Source of the DNA: Psilocybe azurescens
Lineage: Eukaryota; Basidiomycota; Agaricomycetes; Agaricales; Agrocybaceae
NCBI GenBank assembly: GCA_023853785.1
Contig: JAJIRX010000194.1
Location: forward strand, 1-14,649
DNA length: 14,649 nucleotides
Reading direction: 5' to 3'
The notes below the pieces were generated by a model, which saw nothing but the letters and a program-made list of their open reading frames with translations, made no database searches and had not been told where the DNA came from. Position numbers and translations under genes: made by a program. Position 1 is the stretch's first letter, and every line of letters begins with the position of its first letter. Below, in pieces: positions 1-9,680 of the stretch.

Positions 1-537
1 AATCATATGAAAGTGTCAGACAATAGAAAAGGAGCCAAAATAGCGAACAAGTACCATGCTAATGAATAGAACCAGTCTATTCATGGCACAGCTCAGTCAC
101 CCATTACCAAGACTGCTGAGTGAGACAAAGATTAGCTGCATATGTGGAATCCAGTTAAGGACCAAATAGTTGTAGATGACCAAATGCTAATGACGTATGG
201 TGATATATGATGCTGTGCAGTGCTGTGCATACTAGGATGGATAGGAATGATGTCCAGGAATGTTGCACACAGCCTTGAGGTTTGAAATAGATAGACAATT
301 GAATCATTGATAGGGAATGTAGCTGATCAAATGGTTGAAGTGGAGATTGAAAGTTGGAATGGAGATTGAAGTGGACTGTGAATGGGCTTTGACGTTGAAT
401 ATTGAGGGATGTGCTTCAGATAAAAATGCGAAATAATAACCCTGGCTTCTGCATGCAATGGGGAGTCAAGACAGATGCTCTAAGCTTATAGATAAATCTC
501 ATATCCAATCAAAATTGGTGTATGACAACGCTGACCA
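1..537. other. AT-rich intergenic stretch, no gene seen
   Basis: No open frame of protein-like composition was found on either strand. The stretch holds a short perfect hairpin (62-84: ATGAATAG, 7-base loop, CTATTCAT). It also has small direct repeats: TGCTGTGCA twice near 213-230 and TGGAGATTGAA twice near 340-372. CpG is sparse, about five in 537 bases. It may be decayed repeat DNA, but no family is recognised. Confidence 0.5.
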
Positions 538-887
538 GTGTAAGTAAAACTTACAGCAAATTAAATACAGAACTTATAAGAATTGCTGTAAGTATGACAT
601 ACAGCACTTCTGTTTGAAAATAATACAGATAACAAACAGATATTCTGTTCAGTGGCTGTAAGTTAAACAAACAGTATTTCTGTTTCTAAGCTGTAAGTCA
701 ATAATACACCTGAATAAAGAGAATTTTATTCTTTGTCTGTTTGTTAAATATACAGAATAGCTGTATGTAATTGCTGTATGTTATACAAACACAAGTTCTG
801 TAAAGAAAACTTACAGTCAAAGTACAGAATTTCTGTTTGTTTTACTTATGGAATTTATGTATATAATTGCTGTATGTAAACTTACAC
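538..887. repeat. Fold-back / MITE-like element of ACAG/CTGT repeats
   Basis: The block starts GTGTAAGTAAAACTTACAGC and ends with the imperfect reverse complement (its last bases read GTAAACTTACAC), giving inverted ends that can be followed for roughly 40-45 bases. The interior is almost entirely short related words in both orientations: GCTGTAAGT (585, 655, 690), GCTGTATGT (three times between about 760 and 879), TTCTGTTTG/TTCTGTTTC (three times) and AACTTACAG (twice). A small hairpin (AAAGAGAAT ... ATTCTTT, about 717-734) lies near the midpoint. The block contains no CpG and no coding potential. A non-autonomous DNA transposon with subterminal transposase-binding repeats is the likely explanation. 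No target-site duplication could be seen, so the exact ends are uncertain. Confidence 0.6.
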
Positions 888-1114
888 CTTGTCGTAATGG
901 GAGAAATCTTCATTTATGGTGGATTCGCATGTGGGAGTGAAAGTTCGCTCCGTGACTTTATTTCGTTTCTGCGATCTGGAAATATGCCTATCCACAGGGT
1001 GCACTTATCGAAAGGAGTTTGCATAGACAATTGCGCACTCGGGAGATTATTGACAAGGCTGGCGAAGTTGAAACTCCGACAAACTGTGACAGTCAGTAGG
1101 GTACATCTACAATG

Positions 1115-2632
1115 TCATGCAAACGCGAGTTTACTCGCTTTAGCCGCAATCTTCGCCAGGTATACATTCGCACCACCTAGAAGGACGAGACGCCCCATCG
1201 CCTGCAAAGGCCATGTTGGCAACAGTAACCCCCGTGAAAGAATTTCCCCAGCAGTGCACCCTCAGAGGACCAGACATTTACGCCGTCCCCACATCCAGCA
1301 TATACATTTCCAGCTGCTGCCAAGTTCTATTCCGTCAGGAAGGCCGGTATCTGCATATGCAAAAACCCGTCTGTTTGTGAACACCTGAGATTTTGGATCT
1401 ACGTCGAACTTGTATCTATTTAAAATCGCCGTGAATTGGGATTTAAGATTTGGAAGGTTTGAAGGGAATAGTTGATTACACACATTGTAGCGGTTCTTGT
1501 TTGGTCCGTGGTACCAAGGCCAGTGAAGGCGCCTGTATCTGTTCTAGTAATGATTCAGTTTGCATCAGCGGAGAGAAATTTTAGGTCGAATACGCGGGCG
1601 TACACATAGACCACTGTTCCATCGTAGCTAAACGCTATCCCATTGCATGCCTGAAAGTCTGTGGCAACAACTCGGACCACACCAGTAGTCATATCGAATC
1701 TGTACACTTGATTGGGAAGGAGAGGTGGCGGACGAATTTGAAGTATGGACCCGAATCTTCCATGCCAAAAGTTAGTCAAGGAACACACAAATTTTAATTG
1801 TTAGACTGCTCACGAAACATCGGTGAAGAAAATAGCCCTTGAAGTTGGGTGTATCTTGACGTCATCCAGGGAGTTAAACTGTCTCCCGAAGAAATTATCC
1901 AGAAGAACTGTCGCGTTGAAGGGAGCTCTGGAATTGACAAGTACGACAGACGGCGGAAGAAGTCCCATGCCATCGGTCACAAACAGCAGAGATGATCCAA
2001 TTGGGCCGGTTCCGCCGTTAATCTGATGAACGGAGGGGGAACATTTATCTACAATAAATGAGGACATAGCCATTTTCCGAGATCATAGTAGACGGACCGG
2101 TGTCGCTGGTACATTGACTGCAGTAACATTAGTACCTTCCGCCTCCTGCAGCGCCCTCTCCACTGCAGCCATGTTGATTTTGTTCATGTTCTGCGTTGGG
2201 TCGAAGCCAACGAAAAATAGTTCATCCGTTTCTTGAACATAGACCGGGCTTCGTGTGCAAACAATGGAACGGTGTCATTGGAAGATATGACATTGAATGT
2301 AGGATTTGGGCCAATAATGTTGAGAAAGGCAGGATCAAAAATTTGAAAAAAAGGAGGTTCGGATGCTGTGGGGTTGAAAAACTGTGTGAAAGATGAATTT
2401 CGGAAATTGCCAGTAGCCCCTAAGACAGTGAATGATCGGGGGTCGATGAATTACGGACACTTCTTTCAAGGCAACTCTACTAACAGACCATTTAGGGACG
2501 TACCACCTAACCGGATGGAACACTATGCTGGGCGAGGACACCCAGTGAGCTTATAAATGCACTGGCATTGATAAAGCCAGGACCAGTCGACCGCATTATG
2601 CAAAGCAGGGACAATGTCTGGCAGCTATCCAT
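1115..2632 (-). pseudogene. SMP-30/gluconolactonase-like protein, copy B (broken)
   Basis: The family forms six-bladed beta-propeller lactone hydrolases, often secreted in fungi. Pieces in order are: a possible signal segment from Met 2632 or 2596 ending GVLAQ (about 2546); exon 2 (about 2447-2098) starting IDPRSF and including FAHEA then VYVQETDELFF; exon 3 (2048-1814) with NGGTGPIGSS, VLLDNFFGRQFNSL and IHPTS; exon 4 (1756-1604) with LPNQVYRF, VRVVATDFQ and NGIAFS; exon 5 (1543-1484) with TDTGAF; exon 6 (1415-1115) with FAYADTG and the C-terminal AGCGDGVNVW-type and LLGGAN motifs. Introns 3-5 are 57, 60 and 68 bp. Damage includes a missing base near 2246 between HEA and VYV, an upset frame at the start of exon 2, and several single-base indels in exon 6 (around 1340, 1239 and 1191). 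It is a diverged tandem paralogue of 3509-5031, on the same strand and about 2.4 kb away. Native activity is unlikely unless the indels are sequencing errors. Confidence 0.85.
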
Positions 2633-3508
2633 CGCGCTGTTGTTATATGCGGGTCTAGCAGCAGATATAAATTCTAGTTTCTCCCATGGATAGTAGTTGT
2701 GTCATCAAAGAACTAGGTGAGCTCCTAGTTCAGACTACAGCGCCCCCTTTTCTCATGTAAGACCAACGACCTAGTCAGTAAATCGCCATTTCCGCTATGA
2801 CTAATCCCGTTAATATCTTTAACCTCGTAGCATTGCGATATATATTTCTGAAGCTCGATAGATTGAGGATATTTCTTGCCCTCGGCTTGAAACGAAGGCG
2901 AGAGGGTATAGCGTTTACTGAATAGCAAAGGGTACTAAATTACTCCGCTGACTAAAAGACTGTCAGAAGGGATCAAAATAGTTTGTCTATCTCACGATTG
3001 ACGTTTCCCAGCCACTGATATTCCTGTCTGTGTTCATTTCAATCTATGCTTCGTTCGCAGTCTCACCGCCAGTAATACCATGGTACGCCTTTGCACTCAG
3101 GCCGCTCTGTGCCGTCTAACTGTTAAAACTAGTCCGACTTACCCTGTGTCGTTGGGAAGGATAAAATATCATCCGATTGCGATACTGCGATACGGTAAAA
3201 GTAGAACGCTTCGCTATGCCAAGTGCCTGGCATGCTCTATAAATTTAATGAGCTGTGCTGCCGCTCGGGCGTTTTCAAAGTTCACACGGGGTGACCATCG
3301 AAAAGCCAATGGATCAGGTGGGCTTAGACATTTTGGTATCAGCAGTAGGGGAGCAAGCTCCACTTTATTCAGGTCCAACTAAGAAAAAAAGAAATGAACG
3401 CTCAGGGCTTAGCGCTTAGCGACTACGAGTACATCACAGCTTCACGTTGAGTTTACAATAGTGTCCTAATTATAAATAAATTATGGCTCGTCTGTAATCG
3501 CTCTCTCT
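2633..3508. other. Spacer between the two SMP-30-like copies
   Basis: This 0.88-kb spacer lies upstream of copy B and downstream of copy A. No gene could be assigned. The minus strand has one mildly protein-like run (about 2928-2725, with YPQSIELQKYISQ) and another near 3285-3225 (NFENARAAAQLIKF). Neither could be tied to a family, and both are flanked by stops. The spacer is CpG-normal, like the surrounding pseudogenes, and contains no obvious repeat. It could hold the copy B promoter or a very old gene remnant. Confidence 0.4.
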
Positions 3509-5031
3509 TCATGGGAAAGATACTTTGCCAGCCCTCGCAGATATTTTGGCCAAGTAGAGATTGGCCCCACCAAGAAGTAACAAGCGCCCATCACCTGAAA
3601 ATGCCACATTGGACACAGTGACTCCTGTGAAGAATTTACCGAGGAGTACACCGTCTGGAGACCAGACATTCACGCCGTCTCCGCAGCCTGAATACACATT
3701 TCCCGGCCGCATCAAGGTTTATGCCATCTGGAATGCCTGTGTCTGCGTATGCAAACACACGCCTATTTAGGAAAACCTGGCTCCTCTGGTCGACGTCATA
3801 TTTATAACTGTTAGGTCATAAAATATGATGTAGTCAGGGGTGGGTCTGCTTATTATGAAGGAAGATGAAGCCTACATTGTCGCAGTTTTTGTTGGATCCA
3901 AAGCAACTAAGTTTAAAAAGGCGCCGGTATCTGTCCTATATTCGAATTCAGTGCGAAGCACAGGTGCAATAAAGGGATATCTATATACACATATACAGTT
4001 TTCCCGTCTTGAGAGAAGGCTATGCCGTTAGGTTGCTGGAAGTCGGTAGCCACCACTCGGACCGCACCCGTTGCGGGGTCAAACCTATACACCTGATTGG
4101 TCAAAACAGGCGGAGGTCAAGCCCCACCAGGTTTCCAAATCTTGGAGACGGTGGTCAGTCAGAACATCAATATAAATCATTGGATAACATACGAGGTGTC
4201 TGTGAAAAACAGTGCTCCAGAAGTTGGATGTATTTTTATGTCGCCGATGGAATTAAATTGGCGACCAAAGAAGTTATCCAGCAACACCGTTCGCGTTATA
4301 AGGGGGCCTTGGGTTAACAAGGACGATTGATGCTGGGGAATTCTGAGTTCCGAATGTTGCAAATACGATCGAAGACCTGTAAGGTCCCGTTCCGCCATTG
4401 GCAATCTGAACCGAAGGAGGCAGAGACAACTATATAAATCGCGAAGGGAAATTTATTAGGGATTAAGAATGGCGCATATCTGGATGCTTAGGAGGGTATA
4501 CACACCGGTGTTGCTGGAACGTTCACTGTCGTCATATTCGAGCCTCTAAGTGCCGTTTCAATGTCGGCCAGACTGATTTTGCTCACGACGTTCTGGGTTG
4601 GGTCGAAGCCTGTAAAGAAAAGCTCGTCCGTCTCCGGAACATATACTGGTGCCTCACGCTAGCAAAAAGAAAGAACGGAAGTGTTGGTGGAGACGATGTT
4701 GAATGTAGAATTGGAACCGATAATGTCTAAAAATCCGGAGTCGAAGATCTGAAAAAATGGCGGCTCAGTCGACGTTGGATTAAACACTTCGGTAGATGAG
4801 TTTCGGAAGCGACCATTGGGGCCTAGAACAGCGAAAGATCTGGGATCTACCGTCTAAAGCAAATTAAATGATTAAAAATGGCTGCTCGCATGGGCGACAT
4901 TGAACTTACAACGGATTGCCCAGGGGTAGAGATGGTACTACCACCTGACGCCCTGTGCAGCGACCCCCACAATCTGTACCGATTACAATGGCCACAAATG
5001 CGCTTTTAGCTAGGAAAATGGGTATAGGCAT
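3509..5031 (-). pseudogene. SMP-30/gluconolactonase-like protein, copy A (broken)
   Basis: The gene starts at Met 5031 with a hydrophobic leader (FLAKSAFVAIVIG) and then QVVVPSLPLGNP. Proposed exons are 5031-4910, 4853-4506, 4429-4193, 4140-3989, 3935-3876 and 3807-3509, with introns of 56, 76, 52, 53 and 68 bp. Family motifs in order are VDPRSFAVLGPNG, PPFFQIFD, APVYVPETDELFF, NGGTGP, VLLDNFFGRQFNSI, IHPTSGALFFTDT, NQVYRFDPATGAVRVV, PNGIAFSQDG, TDTGAF, VFAYADTGIPDGI, SGCGDGVNVW and LLLLGGAN. Lesions are a phase mismatch across intron 1, an in-frame TAG at 4661-4659 just before EAPVYV, an extra A near 4290, a one-base loss near 4120 and an extra A near 3700 (GGGAAATG). The product would be a secreted propeller lactonase, probably around 400 residues. 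The substrate is unknown. Exon sizes and phases match copy B, which shows a tandem duplication. Confidence 0.88.
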
Positions 5032-5494
5032 CCTTTGAAGTGTCAGAATAGGAAGGATTTTTATCGAGATAATGAGTTTTTAGCTTAAAATTGTCAGCTA
5101 TTTATTCGAAATCGGGTTTTCTCGTGGATATAGAATATATCTAAGAATAGATTGTGAAGTCCTGCCGACATTCTTCAAGGAGACATTGATAACGGATCTT
5201 TTGAGCGGATAGATGTGGTATATGGAGTAAAAGATGTTAATCAATCTTATAATTTAGTTTAAGCGCCTTAGTAATATGTCTAAAACTTTGATTCCGTGTT
5301 GCATTGCTCTCGTTAGGTCCATGGTTTGAAGGAATTAGTGATCATAAGTAATGGGTCAACATTCTCATTAACCTAGTCTTATGGGTTATGAGTGCACTCT
5401 TTGGAAGAACCAAATTGCCGATAACCGCCACTCGGAGTAAGCTATGACCATTAAAGTAACTCTTGCAATGGGCTGCGCGTTTTCGTTAGTATAC
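5032..5494. other. Unassigned stretch upstream of SMP-30-like copy A
   Basis: No protein-like frame, repeat or RNA signal was recognised. The position immediately 5' of copy A (minus strand) makes it the likely former promoter. No convincing TATA element was picked out close to the start codon. Confidence 0.4.
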
Positions 5495-5656
5495 TTATGA
5501 TTTTGTCGGAGGAAAATATTGCTCCGAGAAATTTATTCTAGTGTCCTGGATACTTGGGGCTGGTTTGATTGGAATCTTATCTCCTAGTAAGGTGGCAAAA
5601 CGGGCGAAAACACGGTCATCACGGAATGGATTATTGTTGGCAGAATAAAAACGTTG
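5495..5656 (-). pseudogene. Protein-like terminal exon remnant, family unknown
   Basis: A 53-codon open frame runs between an upstream TAG (5659-5657) and a TAA (5497-5495). Its composition is protein-like, with runs such as NPFRDDRVFARFATLLGD, then IKPAPSIQDTR and SEQYFPPTKS. No ATG opens it, so it would have to be a downstream exon. The upstream minus strand to about 6650 has further short open pieces, such as FHRLSSTVAIVLATYHDLFH near 6100-6040, that could belong to the same decayed gene. I do not recognise the family. A chance open frame is still possible. Confidence 0.3.
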
Positions 5657-6753
5657 CTAATGCCCATGAGCGGGTTACGGAGAAGCAATATATGGTGTTT
5701 GTCTAAAAGAATGAAGACCGCAGGTGCACTACGTAGTGTTATACTTTGTGATTTACAACCCACACTTGTGGACTATTCCCAACTAGTGACGAGTGTTGCT
5801 ATCGAGGTTGAATCGCTTGGATCGACGTACTAGAAAGTTCCTGATCGTTCGGACAAGGTTTCTCTGGGCCTACAGGATCACGTCTTAGCTATAATGTATA
5901 GATGGTCCAGGAGCAAACCGAACATACATAATCTCGTCGGAGTTTTCTTGCTCTTGAGGGAAATAAGGGGTCGTCCCAATCGCTTATGCGATGTTCTAGC
6001 ACTCAGCGGAATTATGGATTCCTAAGTTTGCCGCAACGGACTTGTGGAAGAGATCGTGATAAGTAGCGAGAACGATAGCAACAGTGGACGAAAGGCGATG
6101 AAAATGCTCGTGAATTCGCGTTTGCGATGTAGTGAACGCTACGAGGGATCGAGGTTCGAAAGACGTTCCTTGTTTACTTCTATAGCCGGGAGCTAGAGAG
6201 GCTGAAACGGAGAACAAAACTTCTAGACTCCAAGTGCCATGTAGGTGTTAGCTAGTTTCTTGGACGGAGAACTATCGGCGGATGTTTCACAATGCAGTCG
6301 CAGTCGGAGCACGTCTAATAGTCGTCTTCTGCATAAGACTAGTGCCCCATTGCCTCGGTATGATGACATCGGAGTTTTAGTCACTCAGAGCCGTAGCCAA
6401 TGTGCTGCTTGCACTAATTGACATCCCTGACGACTCGAACATTTCAGACGCATAATTCAATGTTCGATGTTCAACAGTCAAACAATCACCCTATTTTAGT
6501 GTCGGGCATGTCGGACATCAATCAGTCATACATGATGTACTCTGAAAGGCAATGGCCTCTCTGATTTGGAAGCACATATGGGCTAATGTGCAAATTACAA
6601 AACGACAAGAAAGCCTAGACATCTTTGACTGATTGAGTCGGTACTTGGGAAGGATTTTATCGTACAGGCTCGACGTCCTCGGACTATGATTATATAAGCT
6701 AGACAGCAGGTGATATGTCATAATTCACTCTTTCATGTGAGGAATCCCAATAA
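5657..6753 (-). other. Unassigned stretch, possible remains of a decayed gene
   Basis: On the minus strand a TATA-like word (6698-6689, within GCTTATATAATC) lies about 70 bases upstream of an ATG at about 6622 (CAAAGATGTCTAGG). That ATG starts a short frame with a hydrophobic beginning, SRLSCRFVICTLAHMCF, which stops within 35 codons. An open frame at 6217-5996 (minus) reads partly protein-like. Together with the open frame at 5495-5656 this could be one heavily broken multi-exon gene, transcribed like its neighbours. No family motif supports this, so it is left unassigned. Confidence 0.25.
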
Positions 6754-8384
6754 CTAGTATTTGGCGGCCAATCTTTCCATCATGTACTCTCTGGCCTGTA
6801 TGTCCCTTGTTGGTAAGCGCCCCTAATTTTCATTATCTGGGCATTCCATTTTACTCACTGATATAGGCGGATAGAGTTTGGGCCGCTTTATAGACCAAGT
6901 TCCAGGGATGCAATCGATAGTGCTGGACGAATCCTGTAGCAATCACTGATAATAATAATCATGCTATTAGCATCGTAACTCTGACGATTGCTTAACATTT
7001 GAAGGGCTTACCGCAGAACTATATATTCAGAACAAATAGTCGGATGCATTAGTAAATCGCACGATCAGTGAATCAAGTTTAGAGATGATACTGATTTTGA
7101 GTAGGAGCCAGGGCAGGACATCTGAGGACTAAGGGAAGTAGAAATAATAAACTTACGTATAGAATCGAATATCTTGACTGTATGGTATCGGGCGTTACTC
7201 GAACTCTCATTCACTAAAGATGGCGGGATGCGTACAGTGCTTTTGATTGTGTTATTTGACCCTGGGCAACATCAGCGCAAACTCTGAGGCCAATAGAATA
7301 GCATGTACATCTCATAAGAAAATCTCTCGTATTGACAACAATAGTCCCAGGAACGGGCGGAATGGGTTGATGAACACAGCGGAGTTAACAAACGCAATAC
7401 TTAACAGAAATGTTATAAGAGCGCACGACAAAAACACCAGCATGATTAGGATTTCTACCTCTAGCCCGCCCTATGCTATCTTGCATCAGCATCTACATCA
7501 AAAATTCAGGGGACGAAACTATAACAGACATCAGTGCGACTTGGAATGCGAGATGCTTTCTCGTTTTTAAGAAGAGACGCCGGAATGCTTTCAAAAAATA
7601 CGGCAAATGAATCGTTGGTCGAGAGAAATCAGCGTATTCAAAGGGTCTTACCCCGGATAGCGCAGCAGCATTAGCTGATTGTCGACTTAAGAGTGGTATG
7701 GCAGGAAGTAATTTTTGATAAGTCGTGTTCCAATGCGAGTGTTTTGAGTATTAGCTTCTCCGTGTCGAAACAGGCCTTTGTTGATCATGATAAATATAGA
7801 CATAAGGGCACGGCGCGCAGTCAACGCATCCAACAAAAGTCCAGACATGCCTCCTTGAAACCCGGAAAAATGCCGTCGGGAAACCAAATATTGGGCATCT
7901 CGTCGTCATCCTCCCGACCACTCTCAAAGCTTTCTTTGATGTCGCGTACTACATCCAACACATTCTGCCCTGATGCGGGCTCTGTGGCCTCAACACGGTC
8001 TGATTCAAATCAGTTCGGAGTGCTGTTTCACTTTCTCCTTCCAGGAGCCGAGTATCCTGAGAGAACCAATCGTCGGTAAATATCTGTGCGGGTTTTAAAG
8101 AAGGGGAAACGCACCCACCTCGATGATGTGCACTAGATGCTGGACGAGGGGCTAATGCTTTGACTTCTTACGAGACTAAATATTTGCAGACGTGCATATC
8201 AATTGTTAGCATCTTGACAGGGACATGCAGTCACCCAGTTGAACATTGACGATATCTTTTCTTTTCTGCATCCAGCCCATGATATGTGGGGTAGACGAAG
8301 CCCGATCGACTGGAAAGATCATAAAATATCGTTTGCCGGCGTTTTGTTTCTGTTCGGGGCATCGATGAATGGTACAAAGTCTAC
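6754..8384 (-). pseudogene. 2-oxoglutarate/Fe(II) oxygenase (isopenicillin N synthase-like), broken
   Basis: Family signatures appear in the correct order across all three frames, separated by short introns. They are VDFVPFID (8384), SGFVY..HGLDAEK (about 8310-8260), ALAPRPASSAHHRG, intron 8118-8057, GYSAPGR, NIWFPDGIFPGFKEACLDF (about 7900-7837), YFLPYHS then VDNQLMLLRYPG, intron 7651-7588, PASLLKNEK, SRTD (expected SHTD), QDSIG, PNHAGVFV, PPVPGTIVVNT, intron 7308-7262, WSNNTIKST, PPSLVNES, NARY, CPGSYS, and a C-terminus REYMMERLAAKY stopping at 6756-6754. The DIOX_N-like N-terminal half and the double-stranded beta-helix core are both represented. Lesions include TAA at 7689-7687 after YHS, frameshifts near 7715 and 7470, and loss of metal ligands: the first His codon is CGC (7538-7536) and the distal His of the H-R-V context is absent. 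The 2OG-binding Arg in NARY (7190-7188) remains. It cannot be a working dioxygenase as read. Confidence 0.85.
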
Positions 8385-8559
8385 AATCTAGACTTAATTA
8401 GTTCTCGTAGCTTCTGCAGACATATCATAAATGGCTAGATATGATGTGAGCGAGGTTTATAGACGAAAAATCGAGGTCGAACTTGCTTGGCAAACAGGTA
8501 ACAGCCGTACGACGGTAACAACGTGGGATTACATAATCAATCTATTAATAGATATGCCC
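8385..8559. other. Short spacer with no feature seen
   Basis: This interval lies between the start of the oxygenase relic and the end of the small secreted protein gene, all on the minus strand. It probably held the oxygenase promoter. Nothing specific is recognisable. Confidence 0.4.
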
Positions 8560-9251
8560 CTATATCGAGGTTTGTATTGCTAATGATTTTGCATCAGGAC
8601 CACGATTACTTAGACATACTATAGATCTAGACTGGTATGAGAAGATGTGCCATGAATTTATAGTCCTTGGAAATTCAAATTGTTTTACGAACTCAAGAAA
8701 TTCCGCTACAGTGTGTTCGACACCAGTGGTGACTGCGTGTGCTGCGTGCTCAACTCCCTTCCAGATTTTCCTAGGGTTTAGAAGAAGGTAAGTTTACAAT
8801 ATGTGTATATAACGCCCCGGGGGATTCCAGCGAAGTCTCGCTTAATTATAGAGCCGTCAGTCGTCTCTGATTCTGTTACAAGGTCGTTATCTGAACTCCG
8901 TTTTGCATTGTGTTCTTGAGATAGTCCATCAATGCGCCCAGTGGTATTAAATAACCAGAGTATTTTGAGGCTAAGATAATCTGATAGCTACTGCAGGACA
9001 GAAATTAAGTGATTCGATTGAGAGATATAGAGAATGCGCATCATATTAAATTGCTAACCAGACGTCTTTGATGTTATCGAATCTTCAAGAGTCAGCAGTG
9101 GCTCCTTTTGAAGAACATCGTTTCGTTGTATTCTTGGGGAAGGGTGTGCAAGTGTGTTTGTTGCGAGAATAGAGATGAATAGAACCGTGTATCTCTTCCT
9201 TGCTCTCATTGGTGATATTTTGGATGGCATATATCTTCTGGCGGAAACCAT
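8560..9251 (-). pseudogene. Putative small secreted protein with Lys-Arg sites, frame-broken
   Basis: Met 9251 opens the frame. Met 9209 gives a cleaner signal peptide: basic RARKR, hydrophobic YTVLFISILATNTL, then AHP as a plausible cleavage region. An intron of 78 bp (9058-8981, donor GTTAGC, acceptor ATCAG) joins exon 1 to exon 2 in phase. Exon 2 carries two dibasic sites, NAKR followed by about 20 acidic residues, then SIIKR and DFAGIPRG, which would suit Kex2-type processing. The exon 2 frame stops at 8780-8778. A second frame continues from about 8795 with KIWKGVEHAAHAVTTGVEH and AEFLEF, an amphipathic alanine/histidine/valine-rich segment, to a stop at 8562-8560. The only visible intron between the two frames would be about 27 bp and out of phase, so a frameshift, a damaged intron or a sequencing error must be assumed. 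The function is unknown. It could still be a real effector-like or processed-peptide precursor gene. Confidence 0.55.
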
Positions 9252-9425
9252 TCGGAGTCTGGGCTAAAGGTTAGACCAAAGCTAGTGCGTTATAGTTCTA
9301 AAGATCAGTCTAATGTTCATGACATGGTCTATTAAATTGTACAGACGTCTACACATGAGAATTCGCGGCGCTAACCATTTGGGATGATCCGCCTGAACTA
9401 GCACCTGAAGGCAAACCTTTTATCT
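9252..9425. other. Boundary stretch between pseudogene block and repeat island
   Basis: No gene was seen. CpG-containing words are still present up to about 9390 (for example ATTCGCGGCGC at 9361) and then become rare, so the compositional boundary falls close to here. Confidence 0.4.
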
Positions 9426-9443
9426 GTGCTTGAGTCAGTTCCA

Positions 9444-9680
9444 ATGGCAATGATGCAACAGTATGTGGCATTTATCTTCTTCCATTTAACTGAGATTTTG
9501 AGGGCTTTTAAATCTAATCAGTCAAATAGATATGCAAGACACTCACCCAAATTTATGTATGCATACCATCATGGGCTTAACAGGAAACAAGCAGCATGGG
9601 CATCAAAGAAATACCGTGGCCACCATGTTTTGTCTGAATCCTTGATAAGTGATCTCGAGATGGCAAACATCTCACCTTAG
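9444..9680 (+). mobile_element. Fragment of a probable transposon-derived protein
   Basis: An open frame with an ATG at 9444 ends in TAG at 9678-9680. Its second half is strongly protein-like: NRYARHSPKFMYAYHHGLNR, then KQAAWASKKYRGHHVL and SDLEMAN. The run of aromatic and basic residues with H-G-L and K-x-x-x-W-A-x-K-K-Y-R-G-H reminds me of conserved segments in proteins carried by large DNA transposons of mushrooms (KDZ-like). This is from memory and is only tentative. There is no upstream partner exon in view, and the next 250 bases are non-coding, so it is a fragment. It lies at the edge of the CpG-poor repeat island. Confidence 0.4.

Noticed and set aside
538..887. CRISPR-like array of short repeats
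   Set aside because: Repeats are degenerate, occur in both orientations, have no constant spacers, and the context is eukaryotic.
528..900. Target-site duplication for the fold-back element
   Set aside because: Flanking bases (CTGACCA on the left, CTTGTCG on the right) do not match, so no duplication could be claimed.
867..1388. 173-codon plus-strand open frame
   Set aside because: It begins in the fold-back element at a non-ATG codon and lies antisense to exon 6 of SMP-30-like copy B.
2725..2928. Possible flavin monooxygenase-like fragment (YPQSIELQKYIS)
   Set aside because: It is only loosely reminiscent of that family, with no dinucleotide-binding motif or supporting exon nearby.
4009..4330. 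Overlapping plus-strand frames of 77-102 codons
   Set aside because: They are antisense to exons 3-4 of SMP-30-like copy A, which carry family motifs.
7693..8079. 128-codon plus-strand open frame, Ser/Lys-rich
   Set aside because: Antisense shadow of the 2OG oxygenase relic, whose minus-strand motifs (NIWFPDG, GFKEACLDF) are clear there.
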